A stretch of DNA of 64,000 nucleotides from Novosphingobium sp. Its GTDB lineage: Bacteria > Pseudomonadota > Alphaproteobacteria > Sphingomonadales > Sphingomonadaceae. The stretch is taken from positions 62,001 through 126,000 of the forward strand of contig NZ_JAUYNB010000006.1 of NCBI RefSeq assembly GCF_030699305.1, in the 5' to 3' direction. How positions within the stretch are numbered: the first letter of the stretch is position 1; each line of letters starts with the position of its first letter. A program made the position numbers and the translations under genes. Shown here piece by piece: positions 44,044 to 52,652 of this stretch. Below the pieces are notes generated by a model. It was not told the DNA's origin. It was given only the letters and a program-made list of their open reading frames with translations, and did not search any database.

Positions 44044-44166
44044 GCCCTGCCTGCACAAACATTTGGCCGACAATTGGCACTTGCCCGTTATTCGCAACTG
44101 CGGCAGTCTAGTTTCTTGACTGTAGCGGCCAATAGCTGGCTGGTTGGGCACCAGGGGACAATTTCC

Positions 44167-45054
44167 ATGATGAAGCAGGTAATCGGCGATGCCATTACAG
44201 TGCGCTTTTTCATGCCATCCCCCGAACTCGCGCCCTATTTTACAACCTTTTACCTGACCGAAGTCAAAGTTTCAGAGACGGACGAGGTGGAGGACTGGCT
44301 GCATCCCGAATGGGCCAATATCCGCTTTGCCCAAAACCCCAACATGCGGGCCGCCGTGGGGGATGAACCGCTCCGCGCCGCACCGCGCATGATCGCAACC
44401 GGCCCGACCAGTCTGGCCGGGCACTTCGTGTCCGGCCCGTTTCGCACCTGGGGCATCGGCATCCAGCCGCTGGGCTGGTCACGGTTCTGCAATGGTCCGG
44501 CCGCAGATCTCGTTGACCGGTTCTGCGATGGCACCGATTGTGCAGCATTTGCAGCGTTTGCGCCGCTGCTGGACGAGATCTATGCGGGGATCCCGGACCC
44601 GGCAGGTGAAGCCGCGCGGATTGACGCCTTCCTGCTGGCATTGCTGAAACAGCGCCCCCCGGCCGATGATGAAGCGCGAATCCACACCGCCCACACCGCA
44701 CTGGTCGATCAGGAAGTCGGCTCCGTCAGCGAACTGGCCGGCCGACTGGGAATGTCTTCGCGCTCGCTGGAGCGGCTGTCGCTGCGGGCATTCGGCTTTT
44801 CACCGAAACTGCTGCTGCGCCGCCAACGGTTTTTGCGCAGTCTGGCGCAGTTCATGCTCGATCCCTCGCTCACCTGGATCAGCACGCTGGATTGGCAGTA
44901 TGTCGATCAGGCGCATTTCGTGCGTGATTTCAAACGTTTCATGGGAATGAGCCCCAGCCGTTATGCCGCGCTTGACCATCCCGTCCTGCGCGCCGCAGCG
45001 CGCGCCCGCGCCGCAGCAGCCGGAGCGGCAGTGCAGGCGCTGCACCGCCCCTGA
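44167..45054 (+). CDS. AraC-family transcriptional regulator (first of a tandem pair)
   Basis: A 295-residue regulator. Residues 1-165 are a sensor region starting ITVRFFMPSPELAPYFTTFYLTEV. The C-terminal AraC/XylS DNA-binding domain has VSELAGRLGMSSRSLERLSLRAFGFSPKLLLRRQRFLRSL as first HTH and WQYVDQAHFVRDFKRFMGMSPSRY as second. The ATG at 44167 is preferred (GGGGACA upstream and alignment to its neighbour). The next gene encodes a clear paralogue. The pair lies between rplT and pheS, genes usually adjacent. Confidence 0.92.
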   Translation: MMKQVIGDAITVRFFMPSPELAPYFTTFYLTEVKVSETDEVEDWLHPEWANIRFAQNPNMRAAVGDEPLRAAPRMIATGPTSLAGHFVSGPFRTWGIGIQPLGWSRFCNGPAADLVDRFCDGTDCAAFAAFAPLLDEIYAGIPDPAGEAARIDAFLLALLKQRPPADDEARIHTAHTALVDQEVGSVSELAGRLGMSSRSLERLSLRAFGFSPKLLLRRQRFLRSLAQFMLDPSLTWISTLDWQYVDQAHFVRDFKRFMGMSPSRYAALDHPVLRAAARARAAAAGAAVQALHRP

Positions 45055-45136
45055 TAATTTATGACCGGCACACCGCTTGCCAAGCGCCGCGCGCTGGGCA
45101 ATGCTAAGCCTGAACGCGAATGAGGGACTTGCTTCT

Positions 45137-46054
45137 GTGTCATCGCAAATCGCTGTAAAAGTGCGGTTCTATTCCCCACCGGAAGATCTCCGCCGCTATT
45201 TCACCACGTTTTATCATACCACCATCGACCTGCCGGAAGGCGCCACCGTGAAGGATGCCCTGCAACCGGAATGGGCAAACCTGCGGGTGTTTTCCGGCGG
45301 CACGCCAACTGCCTGGGTCGAAGGCGGGCCGGTGCTGACTGGTTCGCGGATGGTTGTGACCGGGCCGTCATCGAAAGCGATCAATTTCGAAATCCCCGCC
45401 ACGCGGATGTGGGGTATTGGCCTGCTGCCACTAGGCTGGGCACGGTACATGCCGCGTGAGGCGGCACTTTGCGCCAATTCCCTGACCTGCGGCTATGAAC
45501 ACCCGGATTGCGCCCCGTTCCGCGTACTGGCCGACAAGGTGTTCCAGGGCGAACCTTGCGAGGAAGCGGAACTGGCCCGGATCATCGCGTTCTTTCGCAG
45601 CTTTCCACCCGCCAAGGGCCTGGAAACGGACCGCATCCTGCGGATTCACAACGCCATCGTCGATCCCGCGATCGGCAACGTCAGGGAACTGGTCGACAAA
45701 GTCGGGATGGGACAGCGGACGATCGAGCGGACTTGTTCGCGCGCGTTCGGGTTTTCTCCCAAAGTGCTGCTGCGTCGCCAGCGGTTCATGCGCAGCCTGA
45801 CCCAGTATATGCTGGACCCCTCGCTGAAATGGATCGGTGCGATCGACAGCCAGTATCACGATCAGGCCCAGTTCGTGCGCGACTTCCACGAATTCATGGG
45901 CACCAACCCGCGTGAATATGCCGCGCGCCCGCATCCGATCCTGAACCGCTTCATGCAGGAACGCATGCGGATGCACGGCGCGGCAGTCCAGACGATGGAC
46001 CGTCCGGAGGGAACCAGCCCCAGCAGTGTGGACGCACCTGCCAACGCCGCCTGA
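45137..46054 (+). CDS. AraC-family transcriptional regulator (second of a tandem pair)
   Basis: A 305-residue paralogue of the preceding protein: VKVRFYSPPEDLRRYFTTFYHTT matches its N-terminal sensor start, and GFSPKVLLRRQRFMRSLTQYMLDPSLKWIGAIDSQYHDQAQFVRDFHEFMG matches its DNA-binding domain almost word for word. The GTG at 45137 is chosen because GAGGGA lies 9 bases upstream and the N-termini then align; an in-frame TTG (45077) or ATG (45101) would add residues without counterpart. It ends in an unmatched 40-residue tail. Effector unknown. Confidence 0.9.
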   Translation: MSSQIAVKVRFYSPPEDLRRYFTTFYHTTIDLPEGATVKDALQPEWANLRVFSGGTPTAWVEGGPVLTGSRMVVTGPSSKAINFEIPATRMWGIGLLPLGWARYMPREAALCANSLTCGYEHPDCAPFRVLADKVFQGEPCEEAELARIIAFFRSFPPAKGLETDRILRIHNAIVDPAIGNVRELVDKVGMGQRTIERTCSRAFGFSPKVLLRRQRFMRSLTQYMLDPSLKWIGAIDSQYHDQAQFVRDFHEFMGTNPREYAARPHPILNRFMQERMRMHGAAVQTMDRPEGTSPSSVDAPANAA

Positions 46055-46153
46055 GGCAAAACCGGGTGCCCGCACGCAAAACCAGTTGGACCCGCCGCGC
46101 TGCATGGCTAAAGGCGCGGGTTCAGACTTGGTATTCGGGCGGGACGATCAAAC

Positions 46154-47269
46154 GTGGATTACGCAGCAACCCTTGAACAGGCGCTGGCGCGCATTGCCAA
46201 TGCGGCTGACCTTGACGCGCTGGAACAGCTGCGGGTCGAACTGCTGGGCAAGCAGGGTTCGATTTCCGGCCTGATGAAAACGCTGGGCGGGATGTCACCC
46301 GAAGACCGCCAGACCGTTGGCCCGCAAATCCAGGGCTTGCGCGAAGGCGCAACAAGCGCACTGACCGCCCGCAAGGCCGCGATGGAAAGCGCCGCGCTCG
46401 AAGCGCGCCTCGCCACCGAAAGCATCGACCTGACCCTGCCCGCCCCCAGCGCGCCGCGCGGCACCGTCCATCCGGTCAGCCAGGTGCTGGACGAGCTGGC
46501 CGAAATCTTCGCCGACATGGGCTTCGCCGTCGCCACCGGGCCGGAGATCGAGGACGACTGGCACAATTTCACCGCGCTCAACATTCCGGAAAGCCACCCG
46601 GCCCGCGCGATGCATGACACGTTCTATTTCCCGGACAAGGACGCCGAAGGGCGCTCGATGCTGCTGCGTACCCACACCAGCCCGGTGCAGATCCGCACCA
46701 TGCTGGACGTGGTCAAGGCGAATCCCGGCGGCGCGCCGATCCGGATCATCGCACCGGGCCGGGTTTACCGGTCGGACTCCGACGCCACCCACACCCCGAT
46801 GTTCCACCAGGTCGAAGGCCTGGTGATCGACAAGGGCATTCATCTGGGCCACCTGAAGTGGACGCTGGAAACCTTCCTGAAGGCGTTCTTTGAGCGTGAC
46901 GATATCGTGCTGCGTCTTCGCCCCAGCTATTTCCCGTTCACCGAGCCTTCGGTTGAAGTCGATGTGGGCTTTGCGATTGTGAATGGAAAGCGCGTGCTGG
47001 GCGGCAGCGGCGATGCGCCGGGGCATGGCTGGATGGAGCTGCTGGGCAGCGGCATGGTCAACCACCACGTGATCCGTGCGGGCGGGCTGGACCCGGACGA
47101 ATGGCAGGGCTTTGCCTTTGGCATCGGCGTCGACCGGATTGCGATGCTCAAATACGGGATGGATGATTTGCGTGCGTTTTTCGATGGCGATGCCCGCTGG
47201 CTCGCCCACTATGGCTTCTCCGCGCATGACGCACCGACCCTGTCGGCTGGCGTCGGCACGGCAGCATAA
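46154..47269 (+). CDS. pheS: Phenylalanyl-tRNA synthetase alpha subunit
   Basis: Catalytic subunit of the (alpha-beta)2 PheRS. The 371-residue protein has an N-terminal coiled coil for tRNA binding (to about residue 85) and class II motifs. These include the conserved [12 protein letters not shown], then [39 protein letters not shown] (motif 2) and [22 protein letters not shown] (motif 3). The GTG start is supported by GGGAC upstream and by the normal N-terminal length. pheT follows after 15 bases. Confidence 0.97.
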   Translation: MDYAATLEQALARIANAADLDALEQLRVELLGKQGSISGLMKTLGGMSPEDRQTVGPQIQGLREGATSALTARKAAMESAALEARLATESIDLTLPAPSAPRGTVHPVSQVLDELAEIFADMGFAVATGPEIEDDWHNFTALNIPESHPARAMHDTFYFPDKDAEGRSMLLRTHTSPVQIRTMLDVVKANPGGAPIRIIAPGRVYRSDSDATHTPMFHQVEGLVIDKGIHLGHLKWTLETFLKAFFERDDIVLRLRPSYFPFTEPSVEVDVGFAIVNGKRVLGGSGDAPGHGWMELLGSGMVNHHVIRAGGLDPDEWQGFAFGIGVDRIAMLKYGMDDLRAFFDGDARWLAHYGFSAHDAPTLSAGVGTAA

Positions 47270-47284
47270 GAGGAGGGACGGACC

Positions 47285-49678
47285 ATGAAATTCTCGCTCT
47301 CCTGGCTTCAGGATCATCTGGAAACCACTGCCACGGCCGATGAAATCGCCGCGAAGCTCAACGCCATCGGGCTTGAGGTTGAAGGCGTCGAAGACCCCGC
47401 TGCAAAGCTGACCGGCTTTCGCGTTGCCAAGGTCCTCACCGCCGCCCGCCACCCTGATGCCGACAAGCTGCAAGTGCTGTCGGTTGATGTGGGCGATGGC
47501 ACCCCGCTGCAAGTCGTCTGCGGCGCGCCCAACGCGCGGGCGGGTATGATCGGCGTGCTCGGCCTGCCCGGTGCGATCGTTCCGGCGGGTGGCATGGAAC
47601 TGAAAAAGTCCGCGATCCGGGGCGTCGAATCCAACGGCATGATGTGCTCCACCCGTGAACTGGAACTGGGCGAGGATCACGACGGGATCATCGAACTGCC
47701 CGAAGACGCGCCGCTGGGCATGGCCTTTGCCGATTATCACGGCAGCGACCCGGTGTTCGACGTGGCGATCACCCCCAACCGCCCGGACTGCATGGGCGTG
47801 TACGGCATCGCCCGCGATCTGGCGGCGGCGGGCCTTGGCACGATGAAGCCGGTTGCGGCCAAGGCGGTGGTGGGCAGCTTCCCCTGCCCGACCGAAATCC
47901 GCACCGACGATCCGGCGGGCTGTCCGGCCTTCTATGGCCGCGTGATCAAGGGCGTCAGCAACGGCACCTCGCCCGACTGGATGCAGGCCCGCCTGCTGAG
48001 TGCCGGTCAGCGCCCGATATCGGCGCTGGTGGACATCACCAACTACGTCATGCTCGCCTTTGGTCGCCCTGCGCACGCCTATGACCTGGCCAAACTGACC
48101 GGCGCGATCTTCGCCCGCCGCGCGGCGGACGGCGAATCCGTGCTGGCGCTGAACGGCAAGGAATACGCGCTCGACAGCAGCATGACCGTGATCGCAGATG
48201 ATGCCGGCGTCCACGACATTGCCGGGATCATGGGGGGTGAGCATTCGGGCTGTTCGGAATCGACCACCGATGTGCTGCTGGAAGTTGCTTACTTCGATTC
48301 CGTCCGGATCGGCGATACGGGCCGCAAGCTGAACCTGACGTCGGATGCGCGCCAGCGGTTCGAACGCGGGGTCGATCCGGCGTTCCTCGATACCGGGCTG
48401 GACCTGCTGACCGGACTGATCCTGGAGATCTGCGGCGGTGAGCCGTCCGAAGTGGTCCGCGCAGGCACCCCGCCCGCCACGCCCAGGGTCATCGCCTACG
48501 ACCCCGCCCGCTCGCTCTGGCTGGGCGGGGTGACGATCCCCGACGATACGCAGCGCGCGATGCTGGCGGCACTGGGCTTTATCGCGGACGACAGCTGGAA
48601 CGTGACCGTGCCAACCTGGCGTCCGGACGTGGACGGCGCAGCCGACCTCGTCGAAGAAGTGGTCCGCATCCACGGGATCGACAACGTCGCCAGCGTCGCT
48701 CTCCCGCGCGCTGATGGCGTTGCCCGTCCGACCGCGACCCCGGCGCAGAAGCTGGAACGCCGCGTCCGCCGCGCCGCTGCCGCGCGCGGCCTGAACGAGG
48801 CTGTGACGTGGTCCTTCCTGCCGGTGCCCGAAGCCGAGGCCTTCGCTACGGGCAACGACGGACTGTGGGTGCTGGCGAACCCGATCAGCGAAGACATGAA
48901 GGCGATGCGCCCATCCTTGCTGCCCGGCCTGCTGTCGGCCGTCCGCCGCAACGTCGATCGCGGTGCCGCCAGCCTGCGCCTGTTCGAACTCGGTCGCCGG
49001 TACTTGCGCGGAGCGAACGGCGCGAGCGACGAGCGCCTGACGCTGGGCGCGGTGCTGGCCGGGGAAAAGACACCGCGCGGCTGGGCAACTGGCAAGGCGC
49101 AGGCCTTTGACGCGTTCGATGCCAAGGCCGAAGCGCTGGCGCTGCTGGCCGAAGCGGGCGCACCGGTCGATAACCTGGCTGTCATGGGCGAAGCCGGTCC
49201 GCAGTTCCATCCGGGCCAGTCCGGCACCCTGCGGCTGGGACCGAAAACGGTGCTGGCGCGGTTCGGGATGCTGCATCCGGCCACGCTGAAGCAGTTCGAC
49301 ATCGGTGTGCCGGTGGCGGCGGTGGAACTGTTCCTGGAAGCCATTCCGGGCAAGCGCGGCGCGGCGACGTTCGCCCGCAGCGCCTATGCGCCCCCCGCGC
49401 TGCAGGCCGTGACGCGCGACTTCGCGTTCCTGGTCGATGCGGCTCTGCCAGCCGGTGATCTGGTCCGCACCGTGAAGAGCGCGGACAAGGCCAACATCGT
49501 CGCCGTCCGCCTGTTCGATGACTTCCGCGGTCAGGGCGTGCCCGAAGGCCAGAAATCCCTGGCCATCGAAGTCACGCTGCAACCGGGCGACAAGTCCTAT
49601 GCCGAAGCCGACCTGAAAGCGATTGCCGAGCGGGTGACCACAGCTGCGGGGAAACTGGGCGCGGTGCTGCGGGGTTAA
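47285..49678 (+). CDS. pheT: Phenylalanyl-tRNA synthetase beta subunit
   Basis: Beta subunit of PheRS with tRNA-binding and editing functions. The 797-residue protein contains the N-terminal EMAP/OB-fold part (with ADKLQVLSVDVGDG), B3/B4 editing region (GRPAHAYDLAKL), B5 (SDARQRFERGVDPAF) and the C-terminal anticodon-binding FDX-ACB domain (AVTRDFAFLVD through the end). Shine-Dalgarno GAGGGA lies upstream. Nothing unusual in length or order. Confidence 0.97.
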   Translation: MKFSLSWLQDHLETTATADEIAAKLNAIGLEVEGVEDPAAKLTGFRVAKVLTAARHPDADKLQVLSVDVGDGTPLQVVCGAPNARAGMIGVLGLPGAIVPAGGMELKKSAIRGVESNGMMCSTRELELGEDHDGIIELPEDAPLGMAFADYHGSDPVFDVAITPNRPDCMGVYGIARDLAAAGLGTMKPVAAKAVVGSFPCPTEIRTDDPAGCPAFYGRVIKGVSNGTSPDWMQARLLSAGQRPISALVDITNYVMLAFGRPAHAYDLAKLTGAIFARRAADGESVLALNGKEYALDSSMTVIADDAGVHDIAGIMGGEHSGCSESTTDVLLEVAYFDSVRIGDTGRKLNLTSDARQRFERGVDPAFLDTGLDLLTGLILEICGGEPSEVVRAGTPPATPRVIAYDPARSLWLGGVTIPDDTQRAMLAALGFIADDSWNVTVPTWRPDVDGAADLVEEVVRIHGIDNVASVALPRADGVARPTATPAQKLERRVRRAAAARGLNEAVTWSFLPVPEAEAFATGNDGLWVLANPISEDMKAMRPSLLPGLLSAVRRNVDRGAASLRLFELGRRYLRGANGASDERLTLGAVLAGEKTPRGWATGKAQAFDAFDAKAEALALLAEAGAPVDNLAVMGEAGPQFHPGQSGTLRLGPKTVLARFGMLHPATLKQFDIGVPVAAVELFLEAIPGKRGAATFARSAYAPPALQAVTRDFAFLVDAALPAGDLVRTVKSADKANIVAVRLFDDFRGQGVPEGQKSLAIEVTLQPGDKSYAEADLKAIAERVTTAAGKLGAVLRG

Positions 49679-49682
49679 GCTT

Positions 49683-49699
49683 CCTCCCCCTTGGGAGCG
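49683..49699. repeat. Short remnant of the C/T-rich palindromic repeat
   Basis: In the 28-base gap between the convergent pheT and aroC genes, TTCCTCCCCCTTGGGAG repeats the beginning of the long palindrome at 11436. It keeps only a 5-bp stem (CTCCC/GGGAG). Probably a decayed copy; it could still act as a weak bidirectional stem. Confidence 0.5.
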
Positions 49700-49706
49700 G
49701 GGATGA

Positions 49707-50774
49707 TCAGCCGCACTGCCCCCGGTGGAGCAGCTTCTGATCGGCCAGCACCAGCGCCATCATCGCTTCGACCACCGGCACGCCGCGAATGCCGACGCAG
49801 GGGTCGTGGCGGCCCTTGGTGAACATTTCCGCCGCTTCACCGTCCGGGGTGATGGTCTGCTGCGGGGTGAGGATTGAGCTGGTCGGCTTGAACGCCACGC
49901 GCACCACCACTGGCTGCCCGGTGGAAATCCCGCCCGCGATCCCGCCTGCGTGGTTGGCCAGAAATGCCGGACCGCCCGCCGCAGGTCGCATCGGATCGGC
50001 GTTCTGCTCACCCGTCAGGCGCGCGGCGGCGAAGCCGTCGCCGATTTCCATGCCCTTGACCGCATTGATCCCCATCATCGCACTGGCGAGTTCGGAATCG
50101 AGCTTGGCATAGAGCGGCGCGCCCCATCCGGCGGGAACGCCGGTCGCCACGCATTCGACCACCGCGCCGACCGAAGACCCGGCCAGCCGCGCATCGTCGA
50201 CGATCTTTTCCCAGCGCTTCGCCGCGATCGGATCGGGGCAGAAGAACGGGTTGTTGCGAATTTCGCCCGTATCGAAATTCGTCCTGTCGATCACATCGCC
50301 GCCGATTTCGGAGACATAGGCCAGGATCGTGACTTCCGGGATCACCAGCCGCGCCACGCCGCCCGCCGCGACCCGCGCCGCCGTTTCGCGCGCGGATGAG
50401 CGCCCGCCGCCGCGATAGTCGCGAAAGCCGTACTTGGCGTCATAGGCATAGTCCGCGTGGCCAGGGCGATAGGCCTTGGCGACTTCGGAATAATCCTTGG
50501 AGCGCTGGTCGACATTCTCGATCATCAGGCTGATCGGTGTGCCGGTCGTCTTGCCTTCGAACACGCCGGACAGTATCCGCACCGCGTCCGGCTCCTGCCG
50601 CTGGGTGGTGAACTTCGACTGGCCGGGCCGCCGCGCATCGAGGAACGGCTGGATCACGCTTTCATCGATGGTCAGCCCCGGCGGGCACCCATCGACCACG
50701 GCACCCAGCGCCGGCCCATGGCTTTCGCCCCAGGTGGTGAAACGGAACAGGCGGCCAAAAGTGTTCACGGACAT
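49707..50774 (-). CDS. aroC: Chorismate synthase
   Basis: Last enzyme of the shikimate pathway: FMN-dependent conversion of 5-enolpyruvylshikimate-3-phosphate to chorismate. The 355-residue protein starts [32 protein letters not shown]. It contains the family signatures [17 protein letters not shown] and [19 protein letters not shown] and ends with [13 protein letters not shown]. The ATG at 50774 begins the conserved N-terminus; the open frame upstream has no family character. The gene is single. Confidence 0.97.
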   Translation of the reverse strand: MSVNTFGRLFRFTTWGESHGPALGAVVDGCPPGLTIDESVIQPFLDARRPGQSKFTTQRQEPDAVRILSGVFEGKTTGTPISLMIENVDQRSKDYSEVAKAYRPGHADYAYDAKYGFRDYRGGGRSSARETAARVAAGGVARLVIPEVTILAYVSEIGGDVIDRTNFDTGEIRNNPFFCPDPIAAKRWEKIVDDARLAGSSVGAVVECVATGVPAGWGAPLYAKLDSELASAMMGINAVKGMEIGDGFAAARLTGEQNADPMRPAAGGPAFLANHAGGIAGGISTGQPVVVRVAFKPTSSILTPQQTITPDGEAAEMFTKGRHDPCVGIRGVPVVEAMMALVLADQKLLHRGQCG

Positions 50775-50834
50775 GGTCCCGCTTTGGCCAAAAATGGTGG
50801 ACGGCGCAAGCGCGGCCCCGCTAAGCCGGTGCCC

Positions 50835-51146
50835 ATGTTCCTCGTCGTCTTCCGCAACCGCAAGCGCGCCAACATCGATGCCGCCGCGTATTCCGCCGAT
50901 GCCGCCCGGATGGAGGCGCTCGCCCGCGCCCAGCCGGGGTTCGTTTCGTTCAAGGGCTATACCGCCGATGACGGCGAGGTGATCGCCTTGTCCGAATGGG
51001 CCAGCGCCGATGCCGCCCGTGCGTGGGGCAGCCACCCGGACCACAGCGCCACGCAATCACGCGGGCGGGCCGAATACTATCAGGACTACACCCTCTACAC
51101 CTGCGACAACCCGCGCACCCACCACTTCGAGAGGCCGCAATCGTGA
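50835..51146 (+). CDS. Antibiotic biosynthesis monooxygenase (ABM) domain protein
   Basis: A 103-residue ferredoxin-like-fold protein, [42 protein letters not shown], typical of the ABM superfamily (haem- or flavin-free monooxygenases and related stress proteins). The later [19 protein letters not shown] contains the conserved His and the YxxY pattern. Function unknown. Its stop overlaps the start of the ArsC-like gene, so the two are coupled. Confidence 0.85.
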   Translation: MFLVVFRNRKRANIDAAAYSADAARMEALARAQPGFVSFKGYTADDGEVIALSEWASADAARAWGSHPDHSATQSRGRAEYYQDYTLYTCDNPRTHHFERPQS

Positions 51147-51487
51147 CTGTCACCGTCTATGGCATCCCCAACTGCGATACCGTCAAGAAGGCCCGCACGT
51201 GGCTGGATGCGCACGCCATCGCCTATGCCTTTCATGACTACAAGAAGGCCGGGGCCGATGCGGGCAAGCTGGTGCAGTGGTGCACGGCGGCGGGGTGGGA
51301 AAAGGTGCTGAACCGCGCCGGAACGACGTTCCGCAAGCTGCCCGATGCCGACAAGGACGGGCTGGACGCGGCCAAGGCCATCGCGCTGATGGCCGCCAAC
51401 CCCAGCTGCATCAAGCGGCCCATCGTCGAGCATCCCGGCGGGCTGCTGGTGGGTTTCAAACCGGATGAGTGGGCAGCGGCGCTTTGA
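51143..51487 (+). CDS. ArsC/Spx-family reductase (YffB-like)
   Basis: A 114-residue thioredoxin-fold protein with a single cysteine motif GIPNCDTVKKARTWLD (Cys11) and the C-terminal CIKRPIVEHPGG. This is the YffB branch of the ArsC family, glutathione-dependent thiol reductases not known to reduce arsenate. The GTG start overlaps the stop of the ABM gene. pnuC begins inside its last codons. Confidence 0.9.
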   Translation: MTVTVYGIPNCDTVKKARTWLDAHAIAYAFHDYKKAGADAGKLVQWCTAAGWEKVLNRAGTTFRKLPDADKDGLDAAKAIALMAANPSCIKRPIVEHPGGLLVGFKPDEWAAAL

Positions 51488-52074
51488 TTCCGGCCTGGAC
51501 CGAACTGGCCGGGGCGGCGCTGGGTCTGCTCAATATCGTATTGCTGGTGCGCCGGTCGGTCTGGAACTTTCCGGCGGCGATGGCGATGGTCAGCCTGATC
51601 GGGGTGACGCTGTTTCAGGCGCGGCTCTATGCCGAGACCGGGCTGCAGGTGTTCTTTTTCGTGGTCAATGCGTGGGGCTGGTATCTGTGGATCGCGGCGC
51701 GCGGGGCCAATGCGGGCGCCGCTGGAAACCCTGATGATCGCAAAGTGCCGGTCGGCTGGATGACCGACCGCGCGCGGTTCGTCTGGGCGGCGATCACGGC
51801 GGCGCTGTCGCTCTCGCTCGGCTGGCTGCTGCACCGCTTCACCAACGCCGCGCTGCCCTTTGCCGATTCCGCGATTGCCGGGGCCAGCGTCACCGCGCAG
51901 ATCCTGCTGTCGCTGCGGCGGATCGAGAACTGGGTGCTGTGGATCGCGATCGATGTGCTGGCGGTCATGCTCTACATCAACCGCGGGCTGTATTTCCTCG
52001 CCGCGCTTTACGTCGTGCTGGGGGTGATGTCGGTGCTGGGGCTGCGCGAATGGCGCAAGGTGGCGACGCGGTGA
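51469..52074 (+). CDS. pnuC: Nicotinamide riboside transporter PnuC
   Basis: Membrane transporter for nicotinamide riboside. About seven hydrophobic segments within 201 residues, with VRRSVWNFPAAMAMVSLIGVTLFQARLYAETGLQVFFFVVNAWGWYLW characteristic of PnuC, including the WxxxNxxxxxxWxxxxxxx pattern, and the later RRIENWVLWIAIDVLAVMLYINRGLYFLAALYVV. The start could be GTG 51469 or the TTG at 51484 that overlaps the upstream stop. The next gene encodes a NadR-type kinase, so uptake and phosphorylation are coupled. Confidence 0.93.
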   Translation: MGSGALIPAWTELAGAALGLLNIVLLVRRSVWNFPAAMAMVSLIGVTLFQARLYAETGLQVFFFVVNAWGWYLWIAARGANAGAAGNPDDRKVPVGWMTDRARFVWAAITAALSLSLGWLLHRFTNAALPFADSAIAGASVTAQILLSLRRIENWVLWIAIDVLAVMLYINRGLYFLAALYVVLGVMSVLGLREWRKVATR

Positions 52075-52577
52075 TCCAAATCTGCTTTCACGGCGCGGAA
52101 AGCACCGGCAAGTCAGTGCTGGCGGACAAACTGGCGCGCGCGCTGGGTGTGCCATGGGTGCCCGAATATGGCCGCGCCTATTGCGAGGCGCGCGGCACCG
52201 ACCTGACCATGGCCGATCTGCTGGCAATTGCCGAAGGGCAGCAAGCCGCCATTGATGCCGCCAGCGCGAGCGATCCGCCGCTCCTGCTGCTCGATACCGA
52301 CCAGCTGATGACTGCTGCCTGGGCGGAAATGCTGTTCGGCGAAGTGCCGGATGCGTTGCTGGCCTATCCCAAGGCCGACCGCTACCTGCTGTTCAGCGCG
52401 GACGTGCCGTGGGTGGAGGATGGCACCCGGCTATTCGGCCAGACCGCGCAGCGCGCGCGTTTCGCCGATCTGGCAGAGGCCGTGCTACAGCGCGCCGGGG
52501 TGAAATGGCAGCGGATCGGCGGAACCTGGCCCGAACGCGAGGCGCAAGTGCGCGCGGCACTCACCGACCTGACGTGA
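52071..52577 (+). CDS. NadR-like ribosylnicotinamide kinase
   Basis: A 168-residue P-loop kinase with Walker A GAESTGKSV (about 8-16) followed by YGRAYCEARG and the Walker B region PLLLLDTDQLMTAAWAEMLFG. It corresponds to the C-terminal kinase domain of NadR, without the adenylyltransferase and regulatory domains. It would phosphorylate nicotinamide riboside imported by PnuC, trapping it as NMN. The GTG start overlaps the pnuC stop by four bases. Confidence 0.87.
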   Translation: MIQICFHGAESTGKSVLADKLARALGVPWVPEYGRAYCEARGTDLTMADLLAIAEGQQAAIDAASASDPPLLLLDTDQLMTAAWAEMLFGEVPDALLAYPKADRYLLFSADVPWVEDGTRLFGQTAQRARFADLAEAVLQRAGVKWQRIGGTWPEREAQVRAALTDLT

Positions 52578-52604
52578 ACCTGACAAACTTCGGGAAAATC
52601 AGGA

Positions 52605-52634
52605 TTTTACTGGAGCGTTTTACTACAATTTTAC
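52605..52634 (+). other. Three TTTTAC boxes upstream of mlaA
   Basis: TTTTAC occurs at 52605-52610, 52618-52623 and 52629-52634, with starts 13 and 11 bases apart, in an A/T-rich gap of 75 bases before the mlaA ATG. The arrangement may be a regulator-binding array or a promoter region. No -10/-35 pair can be assigned with confidence. Confidence 0.3.
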
Positions 52635-52652
52635 GACAGGCCTGCTAAGTCG

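Noticed and set aside
46056..46153. Attenuator (phenylalanine leader peptide) before pheS.
   Set aside because: A partial stem (CCGCGC/GCGCGG) is visible, but there is no Phe-rich short frame and no following U-run.
46295..49582. Minus-strand open frame of 1095 codons opposite pheS-pheT.
   Set aside because: It is an antisense shadow of pheS/pheT caused by high third-position GC; composition is His/Arg/Gln-rich without any domain.
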